From: a virus
DNA: 34,339 bases
Reading direction: 5' to 3' (one strand)
IMG/VR virus record: IMGVR_UViG_3300023049_000356
Span: 1-34,339 of that record
Positions 26,678 to 34,339 of the stretch are shown piece after piece. Numbering within the stretch: position 1 is the stretch's first letter; the number at the start of each line of letters is the position of its first letter. The translations under genes and the position numbers were made by a program. Below the pieces are notes generated by a model. The model was not told the origin of the DNA and did no database searches. It worked only from the letters and a program-made list of their open reading frames with translations.

Positions 26678-27478
26678 ATGAAACATTTAGGTAATTTGGA
26701 ATTAAGTCAATCTAGCCAAATTCTAGGAAATAAAACAGAATCATTATCCACGGCACCTGACTTTATAGAGGTTGATGAATCTAGATTAATTTATAATACT
26801 GGAGCTAAAACACTTCAGTATAACAATGGAACTGAATGGAAAACTTTACTATCGGGACTTGATGCCACATCATCTGTAGTACGTAACACATTTGGATCAG
26901 ACCTAGCCAATGCTGATTTATCATTTAACCCAACAGCTATTAATGAATTGGATAATATTGATGGTCTTAATGGTAACAGTGGAATATATGATGTCATAGT
27001 TCAATTAGATGCTGCAATAACATCACAGCTTAGTAATTTAATTGGAGGTGTTACAGTAAATTTAACCGATCTAGTAGATAATGAGATTTTATTTTATGAT
27101 GGTAGTGAATTTGTAAATGGGCCACTTAGTGGCCTGATTGGTGAACTGGAAATCAATATTAACCAATTGAATAATGTTACCTTAGAAGACCAATTAGAAA
27201 ACGACATATTAATATTTCGTGGTGGTGTGTGGAATAACACTAGACTATTTTATAAGTATGATGACACTAGTGGGTTGAATAGTACATTCAGCATAACACA
27301 TAGTATTGGACAAAAGTATTGTCATGTTGATATAATTGATAGATCGACAAGCACAGAATCTATCATAGACCCATCATTAGTAACATCAATAGTTTTTACA
27401 GATGAAAACACTATTGATGTTACATTAACTGAAACAAAGGCAGTTAGTATTATTGTTACTGGATTACAGCAATCTTAA
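26678..27478 (+). CDS. Tail-fibre/baseplate structural protein with C-terminal trimer-type domain
   Basis: The product has 266 residues. The N-terminus (MKHLGNLELSQSSQILGNKT, then ESRLIYNTGAKTLQYNNGTEW) is a pattern of phage virion proteins: a short label-like strand followed by the Y-N-x-x-x-K-x-L-x-Y-N-N-G-x-x-W motif. The middle repeats short segments (LVDNEILFYDGSEFVNG, LENDILIFRGGVWNN). The end (STFSITHSIGQKYCHVDIID, SLVTSIVFTDENTIDVTLTE) resembles a small C-terminal domain common in phage fibres that often trimerises. Late promoter and good ribosome-binding site precede it. Its stop shares the bases TTAA with the stop of thyA on the other strand. Exact role (short fibre or connector) is not determined. 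Confidence 0.65.
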   Translation: MKHLGNLELSQSSQILGNKTESLSTAPDFIEVDESRLIYNTGAKTLQYNNGTEWKTLLSGLDATSSVVRNTFGSDLANADLSFNPTAINELDNIDGLNGNSGIYDVIVQLDAAITSQLSNLIGGVTVNLTDLVDNEILFYDGSEFVNGPLSGLIGELEININQLNNVTLEDQLENDILIFRGGVWNNTRLFYKYDDTSGLNSTFSITHSIGQKYCHVDIIDRSTSTESIIDPSLVTSIVFTDENTIDVTLTETKAVSIIVTGLQQS

Positions 27479-28338
27479 GCTGAAAATGGATAATCGATCT
27501 TAGGGTGTGATATATAATCAATAAAGTCGAAATCATTAACACTCACCCATGTTTCTAAATCCTCAAGTGATCTAATATTAGGATTAATCCATAATGTGGG
27601 TGGATCAAATGGGACTCTTTCAACCTGTTCTTTTGCTAATTCCATTTGGTCGGCATAAATATGAATATTCCACATCATATGCGTAAATTCACCAGCCTCC
27701 AAACCAGTTATTTGAGCCACAATTTTTAACAATAGTGCATAACTTGCAATATTCATAGGTATACCCAATGGAACATCACATGATCGCTGATACATACACA
27801 TATCTAACTTACCATCTCTAATACCAAACTGATAAAACATATGACATGGTGGTAAGGCTTGTAAATGGACTTCACCCGGATTCCAGTGAGATACTATTAA
27901 CCGTCGATCATCTACACCACTACTAAGTTTATCAATACAATTTTTTAATTGATCTACTGAATCACCACCCAAACCACTCTTCCAGTCCCTAGCCTGAACA
28001 CCATAAATTCTACCAAGGTCATCTTCACCCTTACGATTTGGATTTTTCAGCCAATCAACTGATTCATTAGCATTGGCATTCCAAAAATTACACTTTAAGT
28101 CTCTAAAATCTTTAGCGTTATCTACACCTCGAATAAAACCAATAAGTTCACCAATCATGGCCTTAACAGCCATTTTTTTAGTTGTAAGTAGTGGAAATTC
28201 ACCAGATGATAAGTCAAATTTCATCATATCACCATGATAAAAATAACAACCTTTGCCAGTTCGTTCATTCTCTCTATATGATCCATTACTCTGGATATTT
28301 TTTATTAAGTCAATATATTGTGTTTCAAAGTTATTCAT
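27475..28338 (-). CDS. thyA: Thymidylate synthase (ThyA type)
   Basis: The product has 287 residues, normal for ThyA. It converts dUMP to dTMP with methylene-tetrahydrofolate, supplying thymidine for phage DNA synthesis in the host cytoplasm. Visible landmarks are DDRRLIVSHWNP (R145/R146, phosphate binding), ALPPCHMFYQF with catalytic Cys165, QRSCDVPLGIPMNIASYALL (R185, D188, N196) and NIHIYADQ (H226, Y228). The frame is complete with no intron or frameshift. GGAG lies 6 bases before the ATG. It starts 11 bp after the nucleotidyltransferase gene and probably shares its transcript. Many marine T4-like cyanophages use ThyX instead, so a ThyA here is a useful lineage marker. Confidence 0.95.
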   Translation of the reverse strand: MNNFETQYIDLIKNIQSNGSYRENERTGKGCYFYHGDMMKFDLSSGEFPLLTTKKMAVKAMIGELIGFIRGVDNAKDFRDLKCNFWNANANESVDWLKNPNRKGEDDLGRIYGVQARDWKSGLGGDSVDQLKNCIDKLSSGVDDRRLIVSHWNPGEVHLQALPPCHMFYQFGIRDGKLDMCMYQRSCDVPLGIPMNIASYALLLKIVAQITGLEAGEFTHMMWNIHIYADQMELAKEQVERVPFDPPTLWINPNIRSLEDLETWVSVNDFDFIDYISHPKIDYPFSA

Positions 28339-28349
28339 AATTCTCCGTT

Positions 28350-29177
28350 TTAATATTTACTATAGTTTATTTCTAAACACTCATTTAATACAATTTTAAG
28401 TTCATCATAATCTGCATACTCTGGTAATGTCATAGTTTCACTTATCTTCATAACATGCTTTATTTTCCTATCAGTATAGGATAGGAATTCATCCAACGTA
28501 AGTTTGGCTAACTTTATTGGATTTAATATTTCACTATTGACATCTATTTCAAGGTCATGATTTTTAATCACATACTCAGCCTGCAATAACATTCTAACAA
28601 TATGGTACGCACCCTTAACATCATACCCATATTTATCTACATTATCCTGACGTGAGGCTTGTACTTCTGTGAGTTTTTTATAATGTCCTCTAGCGAAACC
28701 AAGCATTTTATACACAGCATATTTAGATAAAAACAATTTACGATTATCGTAAAAGTGTTCACCTTCTTCCTCCATGTGTAAAATACACGATGGAGGTGTA
28801 AAGACCGTATCTATAATATTAGGATTACCTTTTAATGCAAGGTCTGCATATTTTACAAGACTATATAATGTCACATCATACTCAATACCATCATGTTTTA
28901 TGTGGTGAATAGAATAACTGTCAAATGTTGGTCTTGCTGGACCAAATCCAATTATATGACCTTCCAGATGTGGGAAAAACATTTCTCTTGGGCATATATA
29001 TATACCCTGAATATCTACATCAGAACCATCATTATCTACACCATAAGATGTTGAACCTGATATAACCTCAAATATCGGGTTAGTTGCGAATGCTGGTAAT
29101 TCTTTAGGGTTTTTATCTCTGTGATCAAAATTATCTAAAAGACCCAGCTCATCAAGCTTTTTTATTTTTGAAGTCAT
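28350..29177 (-). CDS. Predicted nucleotidyltransferase (RlaP/COG3541-like, Pol-beta superfamily)
   Basis: The product has 275 residues. The active-site pattern GSTSYGVDNDGSDVDIQGIY (G41-S42, D53, D55) is that of Pol-beta-type nucleotidyltransferases of the RlaP group. A third acid is likely D101 in IEYDVTLYSL. The C-terminal half is helical (FARGHYKKLTEVQ, KGAYHIVRMLLQAEY), as usual for this family. T4 has a related protein (NrdC.11, as I recall). The substrate is unknown; RNA, protein or small-molecule nucleotidyl transfer are all possible. It is first in a two-gene leftward unit with thyA, inserted between late structural genes on the other strand. No late motif precedes it on its strand, which suggests earlier expression. 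Confidence 0.8.
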   Translation of the reverse strand: MTSKIKKLDELGLLDNFDHRDKNPKELPAFATNPIFEVISGSTSYGVDNDGSDVDIQGIYICPREMFFPHLEGHIIGFGPARPTFDSYSIHHIKHDGIEYDVTLYSLVKYADLALKGNPNIIDTVFTPPSCILHMEEEGEHFYDNRKLFLSKYAVYKMLGFARGHYKKLTEVQASRQDNVDKYGYDVKGAYHIVRMLLQAEYVIKNHDLEIDVNSEILNPIKLAKLTLDEFLSYTDRKIKHVMKISETMTLPEYADYDELKIVLNECLEINYSKY

Positions 29178-29217
29178 TATTTTCTCTTATATGTGAATTA
29201 TCATTGATTGTATATGA

Positions 29218-29225
29218 TATAAATA
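29218..29225 (+). promoter_or_regulatory. T4-type late promoter
   Basis: Exact TATAAATA 24 bp before the ATG at 29249, in the 71-bp gap separating the leftward nucleotidyltransferase/thyA pair from the rightward late genes. Confidence 0.75.
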
Positions 29226-29248
29226 TAGTATATCAGGAATATATATAA

Positions 29249-30415
29249 ATGTCAATTTTAAAAGATAACATAGGTGTGGGTCTTAAAGGTCATGTTAAGA
29301 TAATAGATGAATCTACTGGTAAGGTATTACTGGATCAGGATAATGCAATTCATCCACAAAATATGACCAGAATCATAGCACGTAAATTAGCCAATGAAAG
29401 CAATTCCTTTTTCTATCGCATTGCATTTGGTAATGGTGGTACATTTGTTGATGCTGGTTCTAATGTAACAACACGTAGACCGAATGATGGTAGTAATGGT
29501 GCTGGTTGGGAAGCTAGATTATACCGGGAAATATACTCTGAAATAATTGATGATAGTAGCCCCAATTTTGGCATTGACCCCGGTTCTGCTGGACCTGATA
29601 ATGTTAGAGTTGGTGGAAAATCATCACCATTAGGTGACGCTACAGGTTTAGGTGTATTTTCTGAAGAGAATGCCATAGATTCTAGTGTCGTTGTTAATAT
29701 GAATATAAACGAATCGGAGCCAATCGGACTAGAACCATTTATTTTTGATGAAATTGGAATATATAGCGAGGGTCTACAGGCAATCAATACGTCAGGTGTG
29801 GCATCTATTGATGTTGGCTCTAAAGTGTCTACAGATATCATATCCCCACCACTAGCAGCATCTACTAGCTACGTTGTCCGTGTTGACATAGATGGTACTG
29901 AGCGTGATGTTGAAATAACAACCCCAGCATCAGGTTCTGGTAGTGCAGGTGCGTTCACATATGGTGACTTTTGTGAAGCTATGAACACTGGATCATGGGA
30001 TGACGGTGGTACACCTTTTAGTTTCACAGATAACCTTGGAGCTTTCTTTCTTATAACCGATACCACTGGTGGGCAATATCCATCTATAAGTGGACAAGAC
30101 TCTGGTGGATTACTAACAATACAGAGTAAATCGAACAGTATAGGCTCATCCATATCATTCCCTAATTCACCAAGTGATATTACCATTGGCGGATCACCTA
30201 ACATAGTATATTTATTGGCAAATAGTTTGTGGGCCAAAACTAATGTACAGCAGTTAAATGGTCAAAATGCAGGTGTTATCAATAGTGATAATGATCTATT
30301 GGAGCGAGAAAGACTACTTACCCACATTATTTTCTCTCCCATAACCAAATCCACATCAAGTATTATACGAATAGTATACACCGTTACAGTATCCACACTT
30401 GATTGCATTGAATAA
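29249..30415 (+). CDS. Probable baseplate wedge protein, gp8-like
   Basis: The product has 388 residues (T4 gp8 has 334). The first 190 residues carry landmarks I associate with the gp8-like wedge protein of marine T4-like phages: GHVKIIDESTGKVLLDQDNA, IHPQNMTRIIARKLANE, YRIAFGNGGTFVDAG, LYREIYSEIIDDSSPNFG and FIFDEIGIYS. Residues about 200-320 look like an inserted domain (TSYVVRVDIDGTERDVEITT, then FTYGDFCEAMN and LLTIQSKSNSIG), also present in the gp7-like giant. After it the core resumes with ERERLLTHIIFSPITKS and VYTVTVS. gp8 dimers link the wedge to gp7 and gp10 in T4. The name rests on remembered resemblance, not a search. Confidence 0.55.
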   Translation: MSILKDNIGVGLKGHVKIIDESTGKVLLDQDNAIHPQNMTRIIARKLANESNSFFYRIAFGNGGTFVDAGSNVTTRRPNDGSNGAGWEARLYREIYSEIIDDSSPNFGIDPGSAGPDNVRVGGKSSPLGDATGLGVFSEENAIDSSVVVNMNINESEPIGLEPFIFDEIGIYSEGLQAINTSGVASIDVGSKVSTDIISPPLAASTSYVVRVDIDGTERDVEITTPASGSGSAGAFTYGDFCEAMNTGSWDDGGTPFSFTDNLGAFFLITDTTGGQYPSISGQDSGGLLTIQSKSNSIGSSISFPNSPSDITIGGSPNIVYLLANSLWAKTNVQQLNGQNAGVINSDNDLLERERLLTHIIFSPITKSTSSIIRIVYTVTVSTLDCIE

Positions 30416-30475
30416 AATTAATACATAGTATCATTTAATTTAAAATATATTCAATATCTTATTGGCAGCACATTC

Positions 30476-30483
30476 GATAAATA
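30476..30483 (+). promoter_or_regulatory. Possible late promoter (7 of 8 match) for the giant fibre
   Basis: GATAAATA, one base off TATAAATA, lies 30 bp before the ATG at 30513 in a 97-bp gap. Confidence 0.45.
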
Positions 30484-30512
30484 TTGTTTATACAATAGAT
30501 TTGGCAAATTAA

Positions 30513-33500
30513 ATGAACCTAAGAGAATTATTCAGAAATATCAAGACTAAAGAGTTGGAAATTGGCAATCCTGATGGAAAAGTGATATGCCCATATACTC
30601 ATGTCCAAACTGATCCACTAATTGAGTGGAACGTTAACCATTCTAATAATTCACTTTTACTTGCCGTTCAGGTATATGTTGATGATATATTGGTAGAACC
30701 TGATGCGATAGTAATTGACACGCTAAATAGATTCACTGTAAAGTTTCTTGAACCAACTGTAGGTAGGGTTAACTTCGTCATTTTGCGTACAGATAATGGT
30801 GAATGTGGTGATATTGTGGTTACACCGACACCAACCGCCACAGTGACACCAACATTGACACCAACTACCACAGTGACACCAACTATTACACCATCTGTAA
30901 CGGTTTCACCAACTATTACGCCAACTGTAACCGCAACAACTGATTTAACACCTACAGTAACAGTAACTCCAACTGCCACACCTATTGGTTCAGCAACACC
31001 AACACCAACAGCTCCGGTAACACCATCTATTACACCAACTAATAGTATCACACCTACACCATCTTTTACACCGGGGCCATCGTTCGGTGCTACACCTACA
31101 CCAACGGCCACTGCAACAGCAACACCTACAGCAACACCAACACCAACGGCCACTGCAACAGCAACACCTACAGCAACACCAACACCTACTGTAACAGTAA
31201 CACCATCACCATCACCATCACCATCTGACGTATCAGCACTTATATTAGACGAGGCAATAGTGCGATATAATTTTGGAGCTTCAGAGTTTACTGGACTAAT
31301 TGCCGATGGTATTAATAATATTTCAGTTGGTACAGTTGATCCATATGTGATATTCACAAGTGGTGGCATATCAACTCCAAATTCAGTAGCCTCAGATTTA
31401 ACAACCGTAATGGATGTACGTGCGTATGTAAGAAAAACTGATTATAATGCAGGTATGGTTACAGAAATTATAGCATCAAAGTGGAATGTGGTTAGTAATC
31501 AACGTGGATTTGCATTCGGTTTCAAAAATGATAAGTTAGTATTATCTATATCTGATAATGGTTCAACCATTGAAGAACAATTATCAGCCGATGTTCTACC
31601 ATATGCTAATAATACATGGAAATGGTTACGTTTTACATACGACGGTACAGTATCTGAACTAAAATTTTATGATTCAGATGATGGCACAAATTGGAATCAA
31701 ATAGGTACTACCATATCAACAACAGCTACCACGGCATTTAGTAATACTTCTGATTTGTATGTGGGTGATGTAAGTTCAAATACTGAAACGTTAGATGGGG
31801 CTATACAAAGAGTAGAATTTCATGATACTATAGATGGCATTACACCGGATGTACTTTTTGATGCAACTGAAAGAGTTTCGGGTAATTCATGGCTTTCATC
31901 AATAGGTGAAACATGGACACGGGACATAGATTCCACATTCTTTGTAGATTCCACACCTAAACACCACGTATATTTACCAAGTGGGTCAGGAAATTCTGTA
32001 GGCACAACGGCATATTCACCAAGTGGTGATTTAGACCTACAAATTGAGGTTGCTCCTGATAGTTGGGACACTGCTTCTACACAAACTTTAATCGCCAGAT
32101 ATGACACTGACACTGACACTAGGGCGTTCGAATTTTCAATCGATGGTACTGCGAGTAATGGACTTAATCTGAATGTTTCCGATGATGGTACGTCACAAGA
32201 AGCTTTATATTCTGGGTCAATATTACCATTTGTTTCTGGTCAGCGAATATGGCTAAGAGCAACATACAACACATCAACCACTACAGCTAACTTCTATTAC
32301 TCAGACGATAATCGCACCACATGGCAATCACTAGGTACCGATTCAGGTACAATAGCAAGTATATTCAGCACTGCGAACCCATTATACATTGGAGCATCAA
32401 ATGATGGTACCACAAACACTTGGTCAGGTAAAGTATATCGTGCGGTAATATATGAAACTGTAGATGGAATCACACCCGTAAAAGACTTTAATCCATCAAA
32501 TAAGACGTTATTCTCTGATACTGATTGGTTGGCACCAACAGGTGAAACATGGACACCAGAAGGAACCTCAATAATTAGAGAGGAATTTGACCTAGATACC
32601 ACACTAGATACAAATGATAACATGATACTTCCACCGGGAACGCTATACTTAAATGGCAATTCTGGAACTTATGGTGAAAGTATAGATGTTGATATAATTG
32701 CAGACTTAACCTTAATTGCATATGTATCCCTAGATGATGTAACACCAGCATCCACATCCACAATAATATCAAAGTATGTTGTCGCAGGTGACAATAGGGC
32801 ATTTAATTTCAATGTTGACAGCAGTGGAAATCTTAGCATTTTAATATCGAGTGATGGTACTGCTGCTAACACTGATACTATAACGTCATCAGTAATTCTT
32901 CCTGCCACAGCAGGGGTCTTATTATGGGTGAGGGCATCATTTGATGCTACCAATCAGGAAGTAACCTTTTTCACATCAACTGACCCTAGTAATATACAGA
33001 TGGGTAGCATGACTTGGACTGAACTTGGGGTAGCACAGGCTACTACAGTATCATCAATAAACACAAACTCAATTAATATAGAATTAGGTTCCTCTGAACT
33101 TGGTACATCTAACATGTGGACTGGTACTATATCAAAAGTGTATGCAATTAATAGCATAAACCCATTGGATGACGCCATAATAACATTTGATGCAACTGAA
33201 TATGTAGATTCAAATACATTATCATCTCCAAATACATTTATATCTCATGGTACACAATGGTCATTATTTGGAGATTATGTCATTCAAAATAGTAAATATA
33301 ACTCAATATTCACCTTCGGTGATGGTGGATTTGAAACATCTATATCAGATAACCTTAGCCCACCATTTACAATAATGTTTAATGCTAAATTCACTGACAT
33401 ATCACCATCAGCAGACCAGATAATTTTCGATTCTAGATCATCTGCAACTAATTTTATCAAAATATTTACCGACTTTTCTAACAGTAACAATATAACTCTT

Positions 33501-34339
33501 GAGACTAATGCTGGTGCTGTAGTAATACCTGAATCTTACCATAATAGTTATAGGGTGCATAAAATACAGGTTAATTCTTCCGGTGTTATTTACACTATAA
33601 GTGGTATTGGAACAATATCACAAGATAGTATAATTGGTTTAGTTGAATTTGTAACGCTATTATCTGATCGTAGTGCCGGTGATAATGGGTCTATGATGTT
33701 TGGTGATGTCTTGATATGGGACGGTATATTAAATGTATCAGACACTAATACTGCATATGAATATTTAATTAGTCAGACAGTATCACCATTCGATAAATCG
33801 GTAGTACATTATAAATCTGAAAACGTGCAATACTCGAATGAAAGTATAGTTGGTATTAAAAATTCAGCTACTGGCTTAGGAATACCATATGCTAGATATG
33901 ATGGAACATCTGGCAACCATTTATCCACCCCTGATTCTACAAGCGTTTCATTGAATAGTGATTTCGATATTAGAATTTGGTTACAATGTGATGATTGGGC
34001 CACTTCAACTACACGGACATTAATATCAAAATATGATGCAACTGGTTCTGATAGATCATATATATTTTATATTGATAATTCAAATAATTTAGCATTAACT
34101 ATAAGTGATGATGGTGCGTTTGATGCTGGCAATGATGTTTCATCAGGTACAGTAATATCATATGCCAATGGGACTCCGAAATGGGTGAGAGTAACATATG
34201 ATTCAAGTGTTCCAGAAGTCCAGTTTCATGATTCTGATGATGGTGAAACATGGGACACGGTAGGCACTGCACAGTCAGTACTTGCAACATCAATACATGA
34301 TAGTACTATAACATTAGAAGTTGGTTCAGGTGAGTCGGG
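30513..34339 (+). CDS. Giant lectin-like tail fibre (LamG/ConA-type repeats), partial at right edge
   Basis: The frame is open from ATG 30513 to the window end, at least 1275 codons, with no stop. Residues 1-102 ([56 protein letters not shown]) form a small beta domain, probably the attachment end. Residues about 103-238 are a Thr/Pro linker. The rest consists of at least four units of roughly 150-210 residues. Several have the concanavalin/LamG-like core: T-x-I-x-x-K-Y near the start, F-x-I-x-x-x-x-x-L-x-x-x-x-S-D-D-G, W-x-x-x-R-x-x-Y-D, F-x-x-S-D-D-G-x-x-W, then L-x-x-G. Repeat starts carry FDATE and GETWT. LamG-like folds commonly bind sugars, so a host-recognition fibre is likely. The ribosome-binding site is weak. 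Confidence 0.75.
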   Translation, partial: MNLRELFRNIKTKELEIGNPDGKVICPYTHVQTDPLIEWNVNHSNNSLLLAVQVYVDDILVEPDAIVIDTLNRFTVKFLEPTVGRVNFVILRTDNGECGDIVVTPTPTATVTPTLTPTTTVTPTITPSVTVSPTITPTVTATTDLTPTVTVTPTATPIGSATPTPTAPVTPSITPTNSITPTPSFTPGPSFGATPTPTATATATPTATPTPTATATATPTATPTPTVTVTPSPSPSPSDVSALILDEAIVRYNFGASEFTGLIADGINNISVGTVDPYVIFTSGGISTPNSVASDLTTVMDVRAYVRKTDYNAGMVTEIIASKWNVVSNQRGFAFGFKNDKLVLSISDNGSTIEEQLSADVLPYANNTWKWLRFTYDGTVSELKFYDSDDGTNWNQIGTTISTTATTAFSNTSDLYVGDVSSNTETLDGAIQRVEFHDTIDGITPDVLFDATERVSGNSWLSSIGETWTRDIDSTFFVDSTPKHHVYLPSGSGNSVGTTAYSPSGDLDLQIEVAPDSWDTASTQTLIARYDTDTDTRAFEFSIDGTASNGLNLNVSDDGTSQEALYSGSILPFVSGQRIWLRATYNTSTTTANFYYSDDNRTTWQSLGTDSGTIASIFSTANPLYIGASNDGTTNTWSGKVYRAVIYETVDGITPVKDFNPSNKTLFSDTDWLAPTGETWTPEGTSIIREEFDLDTTLDTNDNMILPPGTLYLNGNSGTYGESIDVDIIADLTLIAYVSLDDVTPASTSTIISKYVVAGDNRAFNFNVDSSGNLSILISSDGTAANTDTITSSVILPATAGVLLWVRASFDATNQEVTFFTSTDPSNIQMGSMTWTELGVAQATTVSSINTNSINIELGSSELGTSNMWTGTISKVYAINSINPLDDAIITFDATEYVDSNTLSSPNTFISHGTQWSLFGDYVIQNSKYNSIFTFGDGGFETSISDNLSPPFTIMFNAKFTDISPSADQIIFDSRSSATNFIKIFTDFSNSNNITLETNAGAVVIPESYHNSYRVHKIQVNSSGVIYTISGIGTISQDSIIGLVEFVTLLSDRSAGDNGSMMFGDVLIWDGILNVSDTNTAYEYLISQTVSPFDKSVVHYKSENVQYSNESIVGIKNSATGLGIPYARYDGTSGNHLSTPDSTSVSLNSDFDIRIWLQCDDWATSTTRTLISKYDATGSDRSYIFYIDNSNNLALTISDDGAFDAGNDVSSGTVISYANGTPKWVRVTYDSSVPEVQFHDSDDGETWDTVGTAQSVLATSIHDSTITLEVGSGES
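30828..31226 (+). repeat. Thr/Pro/Ala linker repeats in the giant fibre
   Basis: About 400 bp of ACACCA-type low-complexity DNA. It contains a perfect 42-bp tandem duplication (31098-31139 and 31140-31181) coding [14 protein letters not shown] twice. It ends with CCATCACCATCA repeats coding SPSPSPS, like the end of paralogue 1. Confidence 0.9.

Noticed and set aside
30828-31226. Repeat array resembling a CRISPR or satellite
   Set aside because: Repeats are in frame, of several different lengths, without unique spacers, and code a Thr/Pro linker inside an open gene.
20975-34339. Diversity-generating retroelement acting on the fibre genes
   Set aside because: No reverse transcriptase, template repeat or C-type-lectin variable region is visible. 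Diversity here is explained by linkers and modules. The elements could still lie outside the window.

Overview
The window looks like a stretch of the late (virion) region of an AT-rich, T4-like myovirus from a far branch such as those infecting marine bacteria. Four things point there: recognisable baseplate proteins (gp26, gp5-like spike, gp25, gp6, probable gp7- and gp8-like wedge proteins), exact copies of the T4 late-promoter motif TATAAATA 17-35 bp before structural genes, very large fibre genes, and phage accessory enzymes (RuvC-like nuclease, thymidylate synthase, nucleotidyltransferase) on the opposite strand. Nothing identifies the host. No tRNA, IS element, integrase or CRISPR array was seen.

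Layout. Positions 1-1800 (minus strand) hold small early-type genes: a partial phage hypothetical, a YopX-like protein, a damaged small gene, and a RuvC-like nuclease. Two of these have good sigma70-type promoters. Positions 1807-2972 (minus) hold gp26 and a gp51-like reading frame that has no ordinary start codon and overlaps gp26 in the -1 frame at a run of six T. A divergent pair of late promoters (3007-3061) separates this from a long plus-strand late block: tape-measure-like protein, gp5-like spike, a small Ala-rich protein, gp25, gp6 and a 3289-residue gp7-like wedge protein (3088-20969).

Positions 20975-26616 carry three tandem paralogues with a common N-terminal adaptor and different distal parts (none, beta-propeller-like, PKD plus leucine-rich-like repeats). 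A 266-residue fibre protein follows. Thymidylate synthase and an RlaP/COG3541-like nucleotidyltransferase then lie on the minus strand. The window ends with a gp8-like baseplate protein and a giant lectin-like (LamG/ConA-type) fibre that runs off the right edge.

How it fits together. gp26/gp51 would serve hub assembly, the tape-measure-like protein tail length, and gp5 the central spike. gp25, gp6, gp7-like and gp8-like proteins would build the wedges, and the paralogous adaptors and large fibres would present binding domains at the baseplate periphery. Five virion proteins carry Thr/Pro/Ser-rich linkers encoded by similar, internally repeated DNA, and in two of them the linker is the very C-terminus. 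This suggests a modular system for exchanging distal receptor-binding domains. The most interesting items are the gp26/gp51 overlap, the linker-based modular fibre locus, and the condensed internal duplication in the tape-measure gene.
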